Source of the DNA: Allomuricauda sp.
GTDB lineage: Bacteria; Bacteroidota; Bacteroidia; Flavobacteriales; Flavobacteriaceae
DNA length: 64,000 bases
Assembly (NCBI RefSeq): GCF_002699205.1
Contig: NZ_PABT01000046.1
Location: 88,920-152,919, forward strand
Direction of reading: 5' to 3'
Shown: piece after piece, positions 1 to 8,928 of the stretch
Layout of the letters: each line of letters opens with the position of its first letter
Numbering within the stretch: position 1 is the first letter of the stretch
Translations under genes and position numbers: made by a program
The notes under the pieces: generated by a model
The model's database searches: none
Told to the model about the DNA's origin: nothing
The model's input: only the letters and a program-made list of their open reading frames with translations

Positions 1-38
1 AATAAAAGCGCATTTTTTTAAACTCATTCTTGTCCAAT

Positions 39-566
39 CTATATTGTGTAGGTACGTTTCTTTTTGTGGTCACTATCATCATAGCGTTTAACGCATTCAT
101 GATAAATCTTTATGGCTTCATTCACATCGCCCCAACCACCGGTATCTACTTTTTTCTCTTCCAAATCTTTATATACTTGGAAGAAGTGTTCTATTTCCTT
201 TAATCTATGTGGGTTCAACTCACTGATATCATCCCGTTTACTCCAAATTGGATCGGAAACCGGCACACAGATGATTTTTTCATCCGGCCCTTTCTCATCG
301 GTCATGTGGAATACGCCAACTGGCTTAACTTCCACCACCACCATGGGATAAGTTGGCTCGGTACAAAGAACCAGCACATCCAAGGGGTCGCCATCCAAGG
401 CCAAGGTTTCTGGAATAAAACCATAATCCCCAGGATACATCATCGAGGAAAAAAGGGTTCGATCAAATCTAATTTTGTTCAGGGTAAAATCGTATTCGTA
501 CTTATTTCTGCTACCTTTTGGAATTTCTACCAGTACATCAAAGGTAATACTTGGTTTTTTAGACAT
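39..566 (-). CDS. ppa: Inorganic pyrophosphatase (family I)
   Basis: Hydrolyses pyrophosphate to two phosphates in the cytoplasm, which pulls biosynthetic reactions forward. The 175-residue protein has the family I signature DGDPLD at about residues 58-63, with the metal-binding aspartates in place, and the YPGDYGF segment before it. I start it at the ATG of MSKKPSITFD; an upstream ATG would add eight residues (MHNKFIVK) unlike the family. The length matches soluble bacterial family I enzymes. It lies last in a run of minus-strand genes, with about 80 bp to the DUF5686 gene. The function is close to certain; only the start is a choice. Confidence 0.95.
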   Translation of the reverse strand: MSKKPSITFDVLVEIPKGSRNKYEYDFTLNKIRFDRTLFSSMMYPGDYGFIPETLALDGDPLDVLVLCTEPTYPMVVVEVKPVGVFHMTDEKGPDEKIICVPVSDPIWSKRDDISELNPHRLKEIEHFFQVYKDLEEKKVDTGGWGDVNEAIKIYHECVKRYDDSDHKKKRTYTI

Positions 567-643
567 TTTAACAATAAATTTATTATGCAAAAATAACCAG
601 TATTACTGGAATAACCCTAATAAAATGGGGTGTTTCACATTAA

Positions 644-3139
644 TTAAAAATTAAATCCGAACGTTCCCGTTATCCCAAATGCGCGAGCATCGGGATTTTG
701 GAGATAATTTCCCCTAAAGTTAAAGTCTATGCGAAGGATCTTAAAGATATTTCCAACTCCAAGGGAATATTCCCAATACACCTGATCTTCCGGGGCCATT
801 AACGGAATATTCGTCGGAGCACTCAATGCGATATTTTCTTCGGACAATTGCCCCCATGCCCCCCTAAGTCCAATAATTTCCCTAAGGTTGAGCTTTCGCA
901 ACAACGGAATTCTGGAAAATAATCTTCCGTTAAAGTTGTGTTCCAAATGCACCGTTGCGTAGGTGTCCGTAACAAATTCGTAAAAATCCAGATTTGGGAA
1001 CACATTATACAATGAAAACAAGGTTTGGTTACCCGGTATCACACTCAACAATCCCAAAGGGACGGCACCAAAGGTCTTACCCAGTTCCACACTACTGGTC
1101 AACCTGCCAAAACCACCGATTTGCCATGGCTGTTGGTAAGAAAACTGTATTTTCTCATAATCAAAATCGCTTTCCAAAAATCCATCAACCCCTTTGGTGT
1201 ATTTAAGTACAAGTGTACTATAATCGTCGTTGATATCCGAACGTTCCACACCATACCCAATGGTACGTTTACCAGGGGTATATATCAATGTTGTAGTTAT
1301 ATCGAACTGTTTTATTTCGGATGACACACCTGTTGCCGAAGCAGGATCTACATAATCAAGACTGAAGGCATCTGGCAATGCAGAACTCAATTCACGGAAC
1401 GAGCCCCCAACGTTTATCCTGAAATTCTTCACGGGCTCCATTTCCACATTGAAGGTGGAAAGGTCAATGTTGGTCAAACGGTCATTGGAACCAACCGTGA
1501 CCAACGATGATGAGGCTATGCTCCTTCCCATTACATCATTGGTGCTGGTCAAACTGAGGCCGAGCTGCTCGATATCCCTACGATTTCCACCAGAAACAAT
1601 GAGCCGGTTTTTACGGTCGAGCAAGAACTTACCGGAAAAACCGTGCTTAAATTTCTTATCATCAAACCCATAGGCCATATAGCCCTCCAAACGCCACAGA
1701 TCGTTCTGTCCGAAATAGGTTCGTGCTCCGGCGCGCAACCGAATCCCCTCGGCATCGTTATAGCCGAAAGTGCTGTAAATGTCACCGATGTCCAGGTTCC
1801 ATTTATCAATTTCGATGTAACCAGAACCCAAAATACTCACAATATCGTAATACGTCCGGAACTTTGGCACTGTTTTTAAGGTATCCAAGAGTTCGAAGAT
1901 TCCCGATTCATCCTCGTTCAAACTTTCCAACCTGGCATTTTTCCAAAAAATGCTATCCTGTGAGAAAACCCTGGGATCATATGGGTCCGATACTGCTTTG
2001 TAAAAGTCTTCGGGACGGTTGGTATTGAAGCTATAATTGTCAAAAACGGTGGTACGCTTTCCATACACCCCACGCGATTCTTCCTTTTTGGAAAAACTGA
2101 AATCACTCAACATATAGTCCCGTTTCAATAAAAAGACGGAATCGTTCACTACGTCAAAATCCTGTTCAATATAGATTTCCTTCACCCAGTTGATGTTGGC
2201 GCTTTTGGTGACCTGCATATTTATTTTCTTGATGGCAAAGGTGGTATCGTTCACCCAAAAATCCCCCTTGAAAGTAAGTTCGTTCTTCCGCCTGGGGTAA
2301 TAGATAATGTTGTAGCACCACTTATTGTCTATAAAGGTACTATCGGACAGTACGTAGTTGTAGACATCAATCCCTGTTTTGGACAACGGACTGGTAAAAC
2401 TCTTATCAAAAAACTTGAGGTAATTATCATAAATATCGTAATCGGAATAAAGGTCTTCCACAAAAGCGGTGATGGATTGATTACCACTGAATCCAGAATT
2501 TTTGTTACCAAGGACATCTTCTTTTTCCTTGCCCAAAACGTTGTCCCCGTACACCTTGGAAAAAGTTTCGTTCAGGAACATCGGCAAATAGGTTTTCCCT
2601 GTGATCCTTGAAGTATCCAAATCTTCGAACATAAATTCCAACCCCTTGAACAGTTTGCTTTTGATCAACGCACTATCTATTGTATTTAGGTCAAATTCTA
2701 TTTTCTCATATTTATCGTATTGGTACTGCTTGAACTTTCGGACACCATTTTCCCTTTTCTTGGACCATATCTTTTTTAGGATATCAATGGCAGGGTTGTT
2801 CTTTTTAGATTGTTTTCCTGTATAAACAATCACCTCTTTAAGCTGTTCGGCCGATTCCATCAATACGATTTCCATACCGTAGTTCACTTTCTGGTCCAAT
2901 GGTATCTCTTTCGTTTCGTAACCGATGAAAGACACCTGGATGGCACTGTAAGTTTCATCTGATTCTAGATAAAAGCGTCCATTATCGTTTGTGATGGTCC
3001 CTTCGGAGGAATCAACAAAAATTATGTTGGCAAAGGCGATGGGCATGCCGGATTCGTCGGTCACCACACCCTCAATCTTGGTCTGTGCGGTAACGGTAAC
3101 AATAAAAAGTAGAAAAAAAACAGAAAGGAATCTTTTCAT
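644..3139 (-). CDS. DUF5686 / carboxypeptidase-regulatory-like outer-membrane protein
   Basis: A predicted outer-membrane protein of about 831 residues. It begins with a signal peptide (MKRFLSVFFLLFIVTVTAQ), then a carboxypeptidase-D regulatory-like beta-sandwich (about residues 20-100, with the typical IEGVVTDESGMPIAFANI stretch), then a long DUF5686 region rich in beta-strands that ends in aromatic NF, as barrel proteins do. This architecture is common in Bacteroidota; its role is not established, although the same N-terminal domain occurs in TonB-dependent receptors. I chose the internal ATG directly before the signal peptide rather than the ORF start 33 bases upstream. It appears to be a single-gene unit between ppa and pdhB. 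Confidence 0.85.
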   Translation of the reverse strand: MKRFLSVFFLLFIVTVTAQTKIEGVVTDESGMPIAFANIIFVDSSEGTITNDNGRFYLESDETYSAIQVSFIGYETKEIPLDQKVNYGMEIVLMESAEQLKEVIVYTGKQSKKNNPAIDILKKIWSKKRENGVRKFKQYQYDKYEKIEFDLNTIDSALIKSKLFKGLEFMFEDLDTSRITGKTYLPMFLNETFSKVYGDNVLGKEKEDVLGNKNSGFSGNQSITAFVEDLYSDYDIYDNYLKFFDKSFTSPLSKTGIDVYNYVLSDSTFIDNKWCYNIIYYPRRKNELTFKGDFWVNDTTFAIKKINMQVTKSANINWVKEIYIEQDFDVVNDSVFLLKRDYMLSDFSFSKKEESRGVYGKRTTVFDNYSFNTNRPEDFYKAVSDPYDPRVFSQDSIFWKNARLESLNEDESGIFELLDTLKTVPKFRTYYDIVSILGSGYIEIDKWNLDIGDIYSTFGYNDAEGIRLRAGARTYFGQNDLWRLEGYMAYGFDDKKFKHGFSGKFLLDRKNRLIVSGGNRRDIEQLGLSLTSTNDVMGRSIASSSLVTVGSNDRLTNIDLSTFNVEMEPVKNFRINVGGSFRELSSALPDAFSLDYVDPASATGVSSEIKQFDITTTLIYTPGKRTIGYGVERSDINDDYSTLVLKYTKGVDGFLESDFDYEKIQFSYQQPWQIGGFGRLTSSVELGKTFGAVPLGLLSVIPGNQTLFSLYNVFPNLDFYEFVTDTYATVHLEHNFNGRLFSRIPLLRKLNLREIIGLRGAWGQLSEENIALSAPTNIPLMAPEDQVYWEYSLGVGNIFKILRIDFNFRGNYLQNPDARAFGITGTFGFNF

Positions 3140-3243
3140 AGGCAGATATGTGGGACAATGGGCAACAATCAACAGTTCACCCTCTAAACATTGGTCAAAT
3201 TTGGTTCAAAGTAATTTCTTATCAAAAAATATTCCCTAAAAAA

Positions 3244-3270
3244 AGCCCCATCAATAAAATTGACGGGGCT
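3244..3270 (-). terminator. Terminator after pdhB
   Basis: A 12-bp stem (AGCCCCATCAAT with ATTGACGGGGCT, one A-C mismatch) with a three-base loop. On the minus strand it is followed by a run of T, as expected for a Rho-independent terminator 22 bases past the pdhB stop. Confidence 0.8.
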
Positions 3271-3292
3271 AATATACCTTACAAATATGACA

Positions 3293-4273
3293 CTATAGCT
3301 TATATAACACTTTCTTAACAGCCTTGATAACATCTTCGTGATTTGGCAACCATTCCGCTAAAAGAACCGGAGAATATGGTGCAGGTGTATCAGCTGTGTT
3401 CAATTTTACGATCGGGGCATCTAAATAGTCGAATGCCTTATCCTGAACATGGTAGATAATTTCGGTCGCCACATTCCCAAAAGGCCATGCCTCTTCCAAA
3501 ACCACCATCCTATTGGTTTTCTTAACCGAATTAAGAATGGTCTCATGATCCATTGGGCGCACTGTTCTCAAATCAATGATTTCACAGCTTATGCCTTCTT
3601 TTTCCAATTCATCTGCAGCTTTATAGGCTTCTTTGATTATTTTTCCAAAGGAAACAATGGTCACATCCGTACCTTCCCTTTTGATGTCGGCAACACCCAA
3701 CGGAATGGTGTACTCCCCTTCGGGCACTTCACCTTTGTCTCCATACATCTGCTCCGATTCCATGAAAATTACGGGATCATCATCACGAATGGCCGATTTC
3801 AACAATCCTTTCGCGTCGGCCGGATTAGAAGGAACCACGACCTTCAGCCCCGGAGTATTGGCGTACCAGCTCTCAAAGGCTTGTGAATGCGTTGCAGCCA
3901 ATTGTCCTGCGGAAGCCGTTGGCCCCCTAAAAACGATCGGGCAATTGAACTGTCCTCCGGACATTTGACGAATCTTTGCAGCGTTGTTTATAATTTGGTC
4001 AATTCCCACCAAGGAGAAATTGAATGTCATAAATTCGATAATAGGCCTATTGCCGTTCATTGCAGAACCAATACCAACACCTGCGAAACCAAGTTCCGAA
4101 ATGGGGGTGTCGATCACTCGCTCCGGTCCAAATTCATCCAACATGCCTTTGGAAGCCTTATAAGCACCATTGTACTCGGCTACCTCCTCGCCCATCAAAT
4201 AAATGGTATCATCCCTTCGCATTTCTTCGGACATAGCCTCGGCTATTGCCTCCCTAAACTGTAATGTTTTCAT
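3293..4273 (-). CDS. pdhB: Pyruvate dehydrogenase E1 component, beta subunit
   Basis: Beta chain of the thiamine-diphosphate E1 enzyme that decarboxylates pyruvate (or a related 2-oxo acid) and passes the acyl group to lipoamide of E2. The 326 residues cover the whole family length: N-terminal pyrimidine-binding half (FREAIAEAMSEEMRRD, MGEEVAEYNGAYKASKG, DTPISELGFAGVGIGSAM) and C-terminal transketolase half (IIDLRTVRPMDHETI, VVLEEAWPFGN). The alpha subunit and E2 are not in the window, so the gene is separate here. It diverges from etfB across a 167-bp region that holds a long palindrome. A branched-chain oxo-acid E1-beta is the alternative; the sequence looks more like PDH of Bacteroidota. 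Confidence 0.92.
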   Translation of the reverse strand: MKTLQFREAIAEAMSEEMRRDDTIYLMGEEVAEYNGAYKASKGMLDEFGPERVIDTPISELGFAGVGIGSAMNGNRPIIEFMTFNFSLVGIDQIINNAAKIRQMSGGQFNCPIVFRGPTASAGQLAATHSQAFESWYANTPGLKVVVPSNPADAKGLLKSAIRDDDPVIFMESEQMYGDKGEVPEGEYTIPLGVADIKREGTDVTIVSFGKIIKEAYKAADELEKEGISCEIIDLRTVRPMDHETILNSVKKTNRMVVLEEAWPFGNVATEIIYHVQDKAFDYLDAPIVKLNTADTPAPYSPVLLAEWLPNHEDVIKAVKKVLYKL

Positions 4274-4369
4274 TGAATCGTACTAAATGTTTATAGTCTG
4301 CTTAAAAACGCAAGCAAAAATAGGAAAAACTACCCAAAAATAGCTTGGGCAAAATTCAAAAAAAGAACA

Positions 4370-4397
4370 AAATTTATTATGCATGCATAATAAATTT
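4370..4397. promoter_or_regulatory. 28-bp perfect palindrome upstream of etfB (putative operator)
   Basis: A perfect inverted repeat of 14 + 14 bases with core ATTATGCATGCATAAT, flanked by AAATTT. The same 16-base core recurs at 23265-23280. It lies just upstream of the etfB -7 element and covers the place where a -33 TTG would be expected; no TTG is present there. Its centre is 27.5 bp before the first base of the -7 element. This is the usual geometry of a dimeric regulator site, either an activator replacing the -33 contact or a repressor. The regulator is not known from the sequence. Confidence 0.65.
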
Positions 4398-4410
4398 CGG
4401 ATTTTATACC

Positions 4411-4418
4411 TATATTTG
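4411..4418 (+). promoter_or_regulatory. etfB promoter -7 element
   Basis: TATATTTG matches the Bacteroidota -7 consensus TAnnTTTG, 22 bases before the etfB start codon. No -33 TTG lies about 20 bp upstream; the palindrome at 4370-4397 occupies that place. Confidence 0.55.
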
Positions 4419-4440
4419 AACATATAAACCTTAAGTATAT

Positions 4441-5187
4441 ATGAAGATTTTAGTTTGCATAAGCAACGTACCGGATACCACTTCCAAAATCAATTTTACG
4501 GAAGGCGATACCAAGTTTGACACAAACGGGGTACAATTTGTTATTAATCCAAACGATGAATTTGGACTGACCCGCGCCATGTGGTTCAAGGAAAAGCAAG
4601 GTGCAACGGTCCATGTGGTCAATGTTGGCGGACCACAGACAGAACCCACCATACGTAAAGCCTTGGCCATCGGTGCCGATGAGGCCATTCGTGTAAACGC
4701 AGAACCCGTGGATGGTTTTTTTGTTGCCCAACAACTGGCCGAAGTAGTTAAAAAGGGGGAATATGACCTTATTATCGCTGGAAGGGAATCCATCGATTAT
4801 AACGGTGGTATGGTTCCTGGAATTCTGGCCACCCTATTGGACATGAATTTTGTGAACACCTGCATTGATCTGGAAATTGATGGAACCAATGTAACAGCAG
4901 TTCGCGAAATTGATGGTGGTAAAGAAAAAATAAGCACTTCACTTCCATTGGTTATCGGTGGACAAAAAGGATTGGTTGAGGAAAGTGACCTTCGTATTCC
5001 CAATATGAGAGGCATTATGATGGCACGTAAAAAACCGTTGAACGTTGTAGAACCTGTTGATGCCATACAACCCACACATGATCAAAAATTTGAAAAACCT
5101 GCAGCCAAAGGCCCAGTTAAGTTGGTCGATGCTGCTAACGTAGGTGAATTGGTCGAACTACTGCACAACGAAGCAAAAGTTATCTAA
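4441..5187 (+). CDS. etfB: Electron transfer flavoprotein, beta subunit
   Basis: Small subunit of the FAD/AMP-containing heterodimer that takes electrons from acyl-CoA dehydrogenases and passes them to ETF-quinone oxidoreductase. The 248 residues match the family throughout: N-terminal MKILVCISNVPDTTSKI, central DLIIAGRESIDYNGGMVPGI and the conserved LPLVIGGQKGL stretch. etfA follows after 16 bp, so the two are surely cotranscribed. The promoter carries a palindromic operator, which suggests control by a regulator of fatty-acid or amino-acid breakdown. Full length, with no oddities. Confidence 0.95.
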   Translation: MKILVCISNVPDTTSKINFTEGDTKFDTNGVQFVINPNDEFGLTRAMWFKEKQGATVHVVNVGGPQTEPTIRKALAIGADEAIRVNAEPVDGFFVAQQLAEVVKKGEYDLIIAGRESIDYNGGMVPGILATLLDMNFVNTCIDLEIDGTNVTAVREIDGGKEKISTSLPLVIGGQKGLVEESDLRIPNMRGIMMARKKPLNVVEPVDAIQPTHDQKFEKPAAKGPVKLVDAANVGELVELLHNEAKVI

Positions 5188-5203
5188 ACAAGATTAAAAA
5201 ATT

Positions 5204-6172
5204 ATGTCAGTACTAGTATATACAGAATCCCTAAAGGGAAAATTCAAAAAAAACGCCTTCGAAGTGGCCTCTTACGCACATAAAGTGGCCCAAGAACTAG
5301 GCACAACAGTTACTGCTGTATCCTTTAATGCCGAAGATGATGCATCATTGGGAACTTATGGTGTTTCCAAGGTGCTGAAGGTCTCGGACGATTCCTTAGC
5401 AACATTCAATGCCAAGGCCTATGCCTTTGCATTGGCCCAAGCTGCAGAAAAAGAAGCTGCCAAGGTAATTATCTTAAGTTCAAGTGCGGACAGCAAGTTC
5501 TTGGCACCCATACTAACGGCTAAATTATCAGCTGGCTATGTCCCAAATGTGGTCGCCGCACCGGAAAGCACCTCACCTTTTGTGGTAAAGAGGACCGCTT
5601 TCAGTAATAAAGGGTTTGCCTTGACCGAAATCTCGGCAGACATTAAAATTATTGGTGTATCCAGTAATGCCTTCGGATTGAAGGAAAACAATGTTTCCGC
5701 TTCCATCGAAGATTTTGCCCCATCATTGGGCGATGATGCCTTTTCGGCAAAATCCATTGAAGTGGACAGGGTGGTCGGAAAAGCAACCATTGCCGATGCA
5801 GATATCGTTGTATCTGGTGGCCGAGGACTCAAAGGACCAGAAAATTGGGGCATGATCGAGGAATTGGCAGATGTATTGGGAGCCGCAACTGCTTGCTCCA
5901 AGCCAGTTTCCGATATGGGATGGCGCCCACATAGTGAACACGTAGGCCAAACAGGAAAGCCCGTAGCAAGTAATCTTTACATTGCCATCGGTATTTCTGG
6001 GGCTATCCAACATTTGGCGGGAGTAAATTCCTCTAAAGTAAAAGTGGTCATCAACAACGACCCTGAAGCACCTTTCTTTAAGGCCGCAGACTACGGAATT
6101 GTTGGGGATGCCTTCGAGGTAGTACCCGAACTCATCGAAAAATTAAAGGAATTTAAAGCCCAAAACACTTAA
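5204..6172 (+). CDS. etfA: Electron transfer flavoprotein, alpha subunit
   Basis: Partner of EtfB and the FAD-binding chain. It has the N-terminal ETF domain and the C-terminal FAD domain with the PROSITE-type signature LYIAIGISGAIQHLAG near residue 250, followed by the typical INNDPEAPFFKAADYGIVGD segment. Length 322 residues, normal for bacterial EtfA. It is the second gene of the etfBA unit and is followed by a hairpin with a weak T tract, so much transcription may end before the nuclease gene. Confidence 0.95.
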   Translation: MSVLVYTESLKGKFKKNAFEVASYAHKVAQELGTTVTAVSFNAEDDASLGTYGVSKVLKVSDDSLATFNAKAYAFALAQAAEKEAAKVIILSSSADSKFLAPILTAKLSAGYVPNVVAAPESTSPFVVKRTAFSNKGFALTEISADIKIIGVSSNAFGLKENNVSASIEDFAPSLGDDAFSAKSIEVDRVVGKATIADADIVVSGGRGLKGPENWGMIEELADVLGAATACSKPVSDMGWRPHSEHVGQTGKPVASNLYIAIGISGAIQHLAGVNSSKVKVVINNDPEAPFFKAADYGIVGDAFEVVPELIEKLKEFKAQNT

Positions 6173-6197
6173 ATTTTGTTAATTTGCCCATTGCAAG

Positions 6198-6240
6198 GGG
6201 CTGTTCAGATAACTGGCAAAGTCACTTATTTGAACAGCCC
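6198..6240 (+). terminator. Hairpin after etfA
   Basis: GGGCTGTTCA pairs perfectly with TGAACAGCCC across a 23-base loop, 25 bases past the etfA stop. The T tract after it (TTTCGCTTT) is imperfect, so it may be a partial terminator or an mRNA-stabilising stem. Confidence 0.5.
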
Positions 6241-6249
6241 TTTCGCTTT

Positions 6250-6257
6250 AGGAGGAG
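6250..6257 (+). promoter_or_regulatory. Strong Shine-Dalgarno before the nuclease gene
   Basis: AGGAGGAG lies nine bases before the ATG at 6267. Such a perfect Shine-Dalgarno is unusual here, where most genes have A-rich leaders without one. It fixes the start at MSLVRLKIKG. Confidence 0.5.
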
Positions 6258-6266
6258 ATATATGAT

Positions 6267-6896
6267 ATGAGTTTAGTACGGTTAAAAATAAAGGGGATAT
6301 CATACAGCCAAACACAAAATGGCGCATACGCCCTTATTTTAAATGAAGAGGAGGGAGATAGAAAACTTCCCATTGTCATTGGCGCGTTTGAAGCACAGTC
6401 CATCGCCATTGCACTGGAAAAAGAGATCAAACCACCTAGACCTTTGACCCATGACTTGTTCAAGAATTTTGCGGACAGGTTCAAAATTGTGGTAAAACAG
6501 GTGATCATCCATAAATTGGTGGATGGCGTATTTTATTCCAGTCTTATTTGTGAGCGTGGAGAAGAGGAAGAAATCATCGACGCCAGGACCAGCGATGCCA
6601 TTGCACTCGCCCTTAGGTTCAATGCCCCAATTTTTACGTACAAGACTATTTTGGACAAAGCGGGCATCTACTTAAAATTCTCATCCAAAGAGAAAGATGA
6701 AGATGACGACGACAGCATTATGGTCGACGAAATCCTTCAAGAAGGAGAAGCCGTTGAACTAGAATCCGGTTCCGACACCCATGGCTACCGTGAAATGTCC
6801 CTACAAGAACTCCACAAAGAGTTGGATAAGGCAGTTGCCAGCGAAGACTACGAAAAAGCTGCCAAATTAAGGGATGAAATTTCCAAGCGCAAATAA
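6267..6896 (+). CDS. Bifunctional nuclease family protein (DUF151) with UVR motif
   Basis: A cytoplasmic protein of 209 residues. Residues 1-130 form a DUF151 domain (LPIVIGAFEAQSIAIALE, then IDARTSDAIALALRFNAPIF); this family includes proteins with RNase/DNase activity in plants and remains little studied in bacteria. An acidic linker (DEDDDDS) follows, then a UvrB/UvrC-type helical motif at about residues 172-207 (LHKELDKAVASEDYEKAAKLRDEI). This combination is usual in Bacteroidota. The next gene starts eight bases after the stop, so it forms an operon with the nucleoside transporter. Enzyme activity is inferred from the family only. Confidence 0.85.
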   Translation: MSLVRLKIKGISYSQTQNGAYALILNEEEGDRKLPIVIGAFEAQSIAIALEKEIKPPRPLTHDLFKNFADRFKIVVKQVIIHKLVDGVFYSSLICERGEEEEIIDARTSDAIALALRFNAPIFTYKTILDKAGIYLKFSSKEKDEDDDDSIMVDEILQEGEAVELESGSDTHGYREMSLQELHKELDKAVASEDYEKAAKLRDEISKRK

Positions 6897-6904
6897 AAAC
6901 GTAC

Positions 6905-8365
6905 ATGGCCAAAAAGACCCAAAGTTTACTTCTATTTTTACTTGTTTGTTCGGTCGCTTTCGGCCATAGTTCATTGCCCACCGATTCACTTAACACCGTT
7001 ATCGGAACTACCATTGCAGAAAATATTCCGCAGCAGGAAGTCTCCGAGATAATTCCCAATCAAGGTTTTTCCCTTTCCACCCTGTTGCGTGGAGCCTTGG
7101 GAATGGCAATACTTATCCTAATTTCATTTTTGTTCAGTTCCAATAGAAAGGCCATTAACTGGAAAACGGTCGGGATAGGCCTTTCCCTACAAGTCTTGAT
7201 AGCGATAGGAGTGCTGAAAGTACCCTTTGTACAATATATTTTTGAAAGAGTGGGCAGCATTTTTGTCAGCATTCTCGATTTTACCCGTGCCGGCAGCCAA
7301 TTTCTGTTTGAAGGGTTGGTAGTTGACATGGACACTTTCGGGTATATTTTTGCCTTTCAGGTATTGCCGACCATTATATTTTTCTCGGCCCTGACCTCTG
7401 TCCTATATTATTTGGGGGTTATCCAAGTTGTGGTAAAATGGATGGCGTGGCTTCTTTCCAAATCATTGGGCATCTCCGGAGCAGAAAGCCTATCTGTTGC
7501 AGGCAACATCTTTTTGGGCCAGACAGAAGCACCATTGCTGATCAAGGCCTATTTGGAAAAGATGAACAAATCCGAAATTCTTTTGGTAATGGTTGGTGGA
7601 ATGGCCACTGTGGCCGGAGCCGTTCTGGCCGCCTATATTGGTTTTTTAGGAGGTGACGACCCCGAGCTCCGTCTGGTTTTCGCCAAACACCTCTTGGCAG
7701 CATCCGTAATGGCAGCACCAGGAGCCATTGTCATTTCAAAAATATTATATCCACAGACCGAAGAGGTCAACACCGATGTGGAAGTTTCTTCGGAAAAAAT
7801 TGGTGCCAACATTCTGGATGCCATTGCCAACGGAACTACCGAAGGTCTAAAGCTCGCTTTGAACGTTGGGGCCATGCTTTTGGTTTTTGTGGCCTTTATT
7901 GCCATGATGAACGGCATATTGGAATGGATCGGTGACGTGACCACTTTTAATAATTGGATAGCGGCAAATTCCCCTTATGAAAATTTCTCCCTCGAAGCCA
8001 TCCTCGGAACCATTTTTGCACCGCTCATGTGGCTGATCGGTGTTGCCAACGAAGATATTATGCTGATGGGGCAATTGTTGGGGATAAAATTGGTCGCTAG
8101 TGAATTCGTTGGGTATATTCAATTGGCCGACCTTAAAAATGTAGCAAGCGGAGTGCATTTTACTTATAACAAATCCGTGATCATGGCCACCTATATGCTC
8201 TGTGGCTTTGCCAATTTTGCTTCCATTGGTATTCAAATTGGAGGTATCGGGTCATTGGCACCGGGCCAACGCAAGGTACTTTCCTCGTTTGGCATGAAGG
8301 CTGTTCTGGGTGGCTCGTTGGCCTCCTTACTTTCAGCGACCATAGCCGGGATGATTTTGGGGTAA
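6905..8365 (+). CDS. nupC: CNT-family (NupC) nucleoside transporter
   Basis: Inner-membrane concentrative nucleoside transporter that imports nucleosides with H+ or Na+. It has an N-terminal hydrophobic segment resembling a signal peptide (LLLFLLVCSVAFGHSS) and a short polar stretch, then the CNT core with many membrane segments. The substrate-site motif GNIFLGQTEAPLLIKAYL is intact (about residues 200-217), as are the GVHFTYNKSVIMATYMLCGFAN region and the C-terminal helices. At 486 residues it is longer than E. coli NupC because of the N-terminal extension, which is common in Bacteroidota. Its setting near thyA fits pyrimidine salvage. Individual substrates cannot be read from sequence. Confidence 0.9.
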   Translation: MAKKTQSLLLFLLVCSVAFGHSSLPTDSLNTVIGTTIAENIPQQEVSEIIPNQGFSLSTLLRGALGMAILILISFLFSSNRKAINWKTVGIGLSLQVLIAIGVLKVPFVQYIFERVGSIFVSILDFTRAGSQFLFEGLVVDMDTFGYIFAFQVLPTIIFFSALTSVLYYLGVIQVVVKWMAWLLSKSLGISGAESLSVAGNIFLGQTEAPLLIKAYLEKMNKSEILLVMVGGMATVAGAVLAAYIGFLGGDDPELRLVFAKHLLAASVMAAPGAIVISKILYPQTEEVNTDVEVSSEKIGANILDAIANGTTEGLKLALNVGAMLLVFVAFIAMMNGILEWIGDVTTFNNWIAANSPYENFSLEAILGTIFAPLMWLIGVANEDIMLMGQLLGIKLVASEFVGYIQLADLKNVASGVHFTYNKSVIMATYMLCGFANFASIGIQIGGIGSLAPGQRKVLSSFGMKAVLGGSLASLLSATIAGMILG

Positions 8366-8460
8366 ATCTAAATGGCGATCGGTAAAAGGCCAAAGGGATA
8401 AAATAACACCAATACTGTAAACACAATCAACCTCGAAATTTTAAACATACATTCATTGTT

Positions 8461-8815
8461 ATGAGAAATTTTCGAGAGCTGAACGTTTGGAAAGACGGAC
8501 GAGTCTTGGTAAAAGTATACACTAACAAAACTTTTACCGGATTCTGAAAAATTTGGCCTTATTCCCCAAATTCAAAGAAGTGCTATTTCCATACCCGCCA
8601 ATATCGCTGAAGGATGTGCAAAATATTCACAGAAAGATTTTGTTCGCTTTCTACAAATCAGTTTAGGCTCTGCATACGAACTGGAATCACATATTATTCT
8701 ATGTGAAGATTTAAACTTTATTTCTTCTGATTCAGCAGAGCCCATCATCAAAAACATTCAAAAACTGCAACAGGGGATTGCATCCTTGATAAAATACAAC
8801 CGGACAAACCATTAA
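8461..8815 (+). pseudogene. Four-helix-bundle (S23-like) protein, frameshifted
   Basis: The first frame reads MRNFRELNVWKDGRVLVKVYTNK and then hits TGA at 8545-8547. The +1 frame, from about 8528, continues as KLLPDSEKFGLIPQIQRSAISIPANIAEGCAKYSQKDF and onward to TAA at 8813-8815. Together these give the usual four-helix-bundle protein found throughout Bacteroidota (often called S23 ribosomal-protein-like, function unknown). Family proteins usually have a few more residues at the junction, so a small deletion around 8512-8530 is likely. A sequencing error is possible. These genes are often in rRNA introns or scattered as single copies; no rRNA is near here. Confidence 0.75.
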
Positions 8816-8928
8816 CCCTTCAACCAAACACCCTTTACCTTTCACCCCATACAGTTAATAAACTTTTCATAAGTAGACCCTTTGACCTATTGTCCGTTTA
8901 ACCGTAACCATTTACCTTTATCCGCACT

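Noticed and set aside
6198..6240. A possible third copy of the folded repeat, because it begins with GGCTGTTCA
   Set aside because: Only the outer nine bases agree; the interior shares nothing with copies A and B, and the loop is 23 bases. It is better explained as an ordinary hairpin after etfA.
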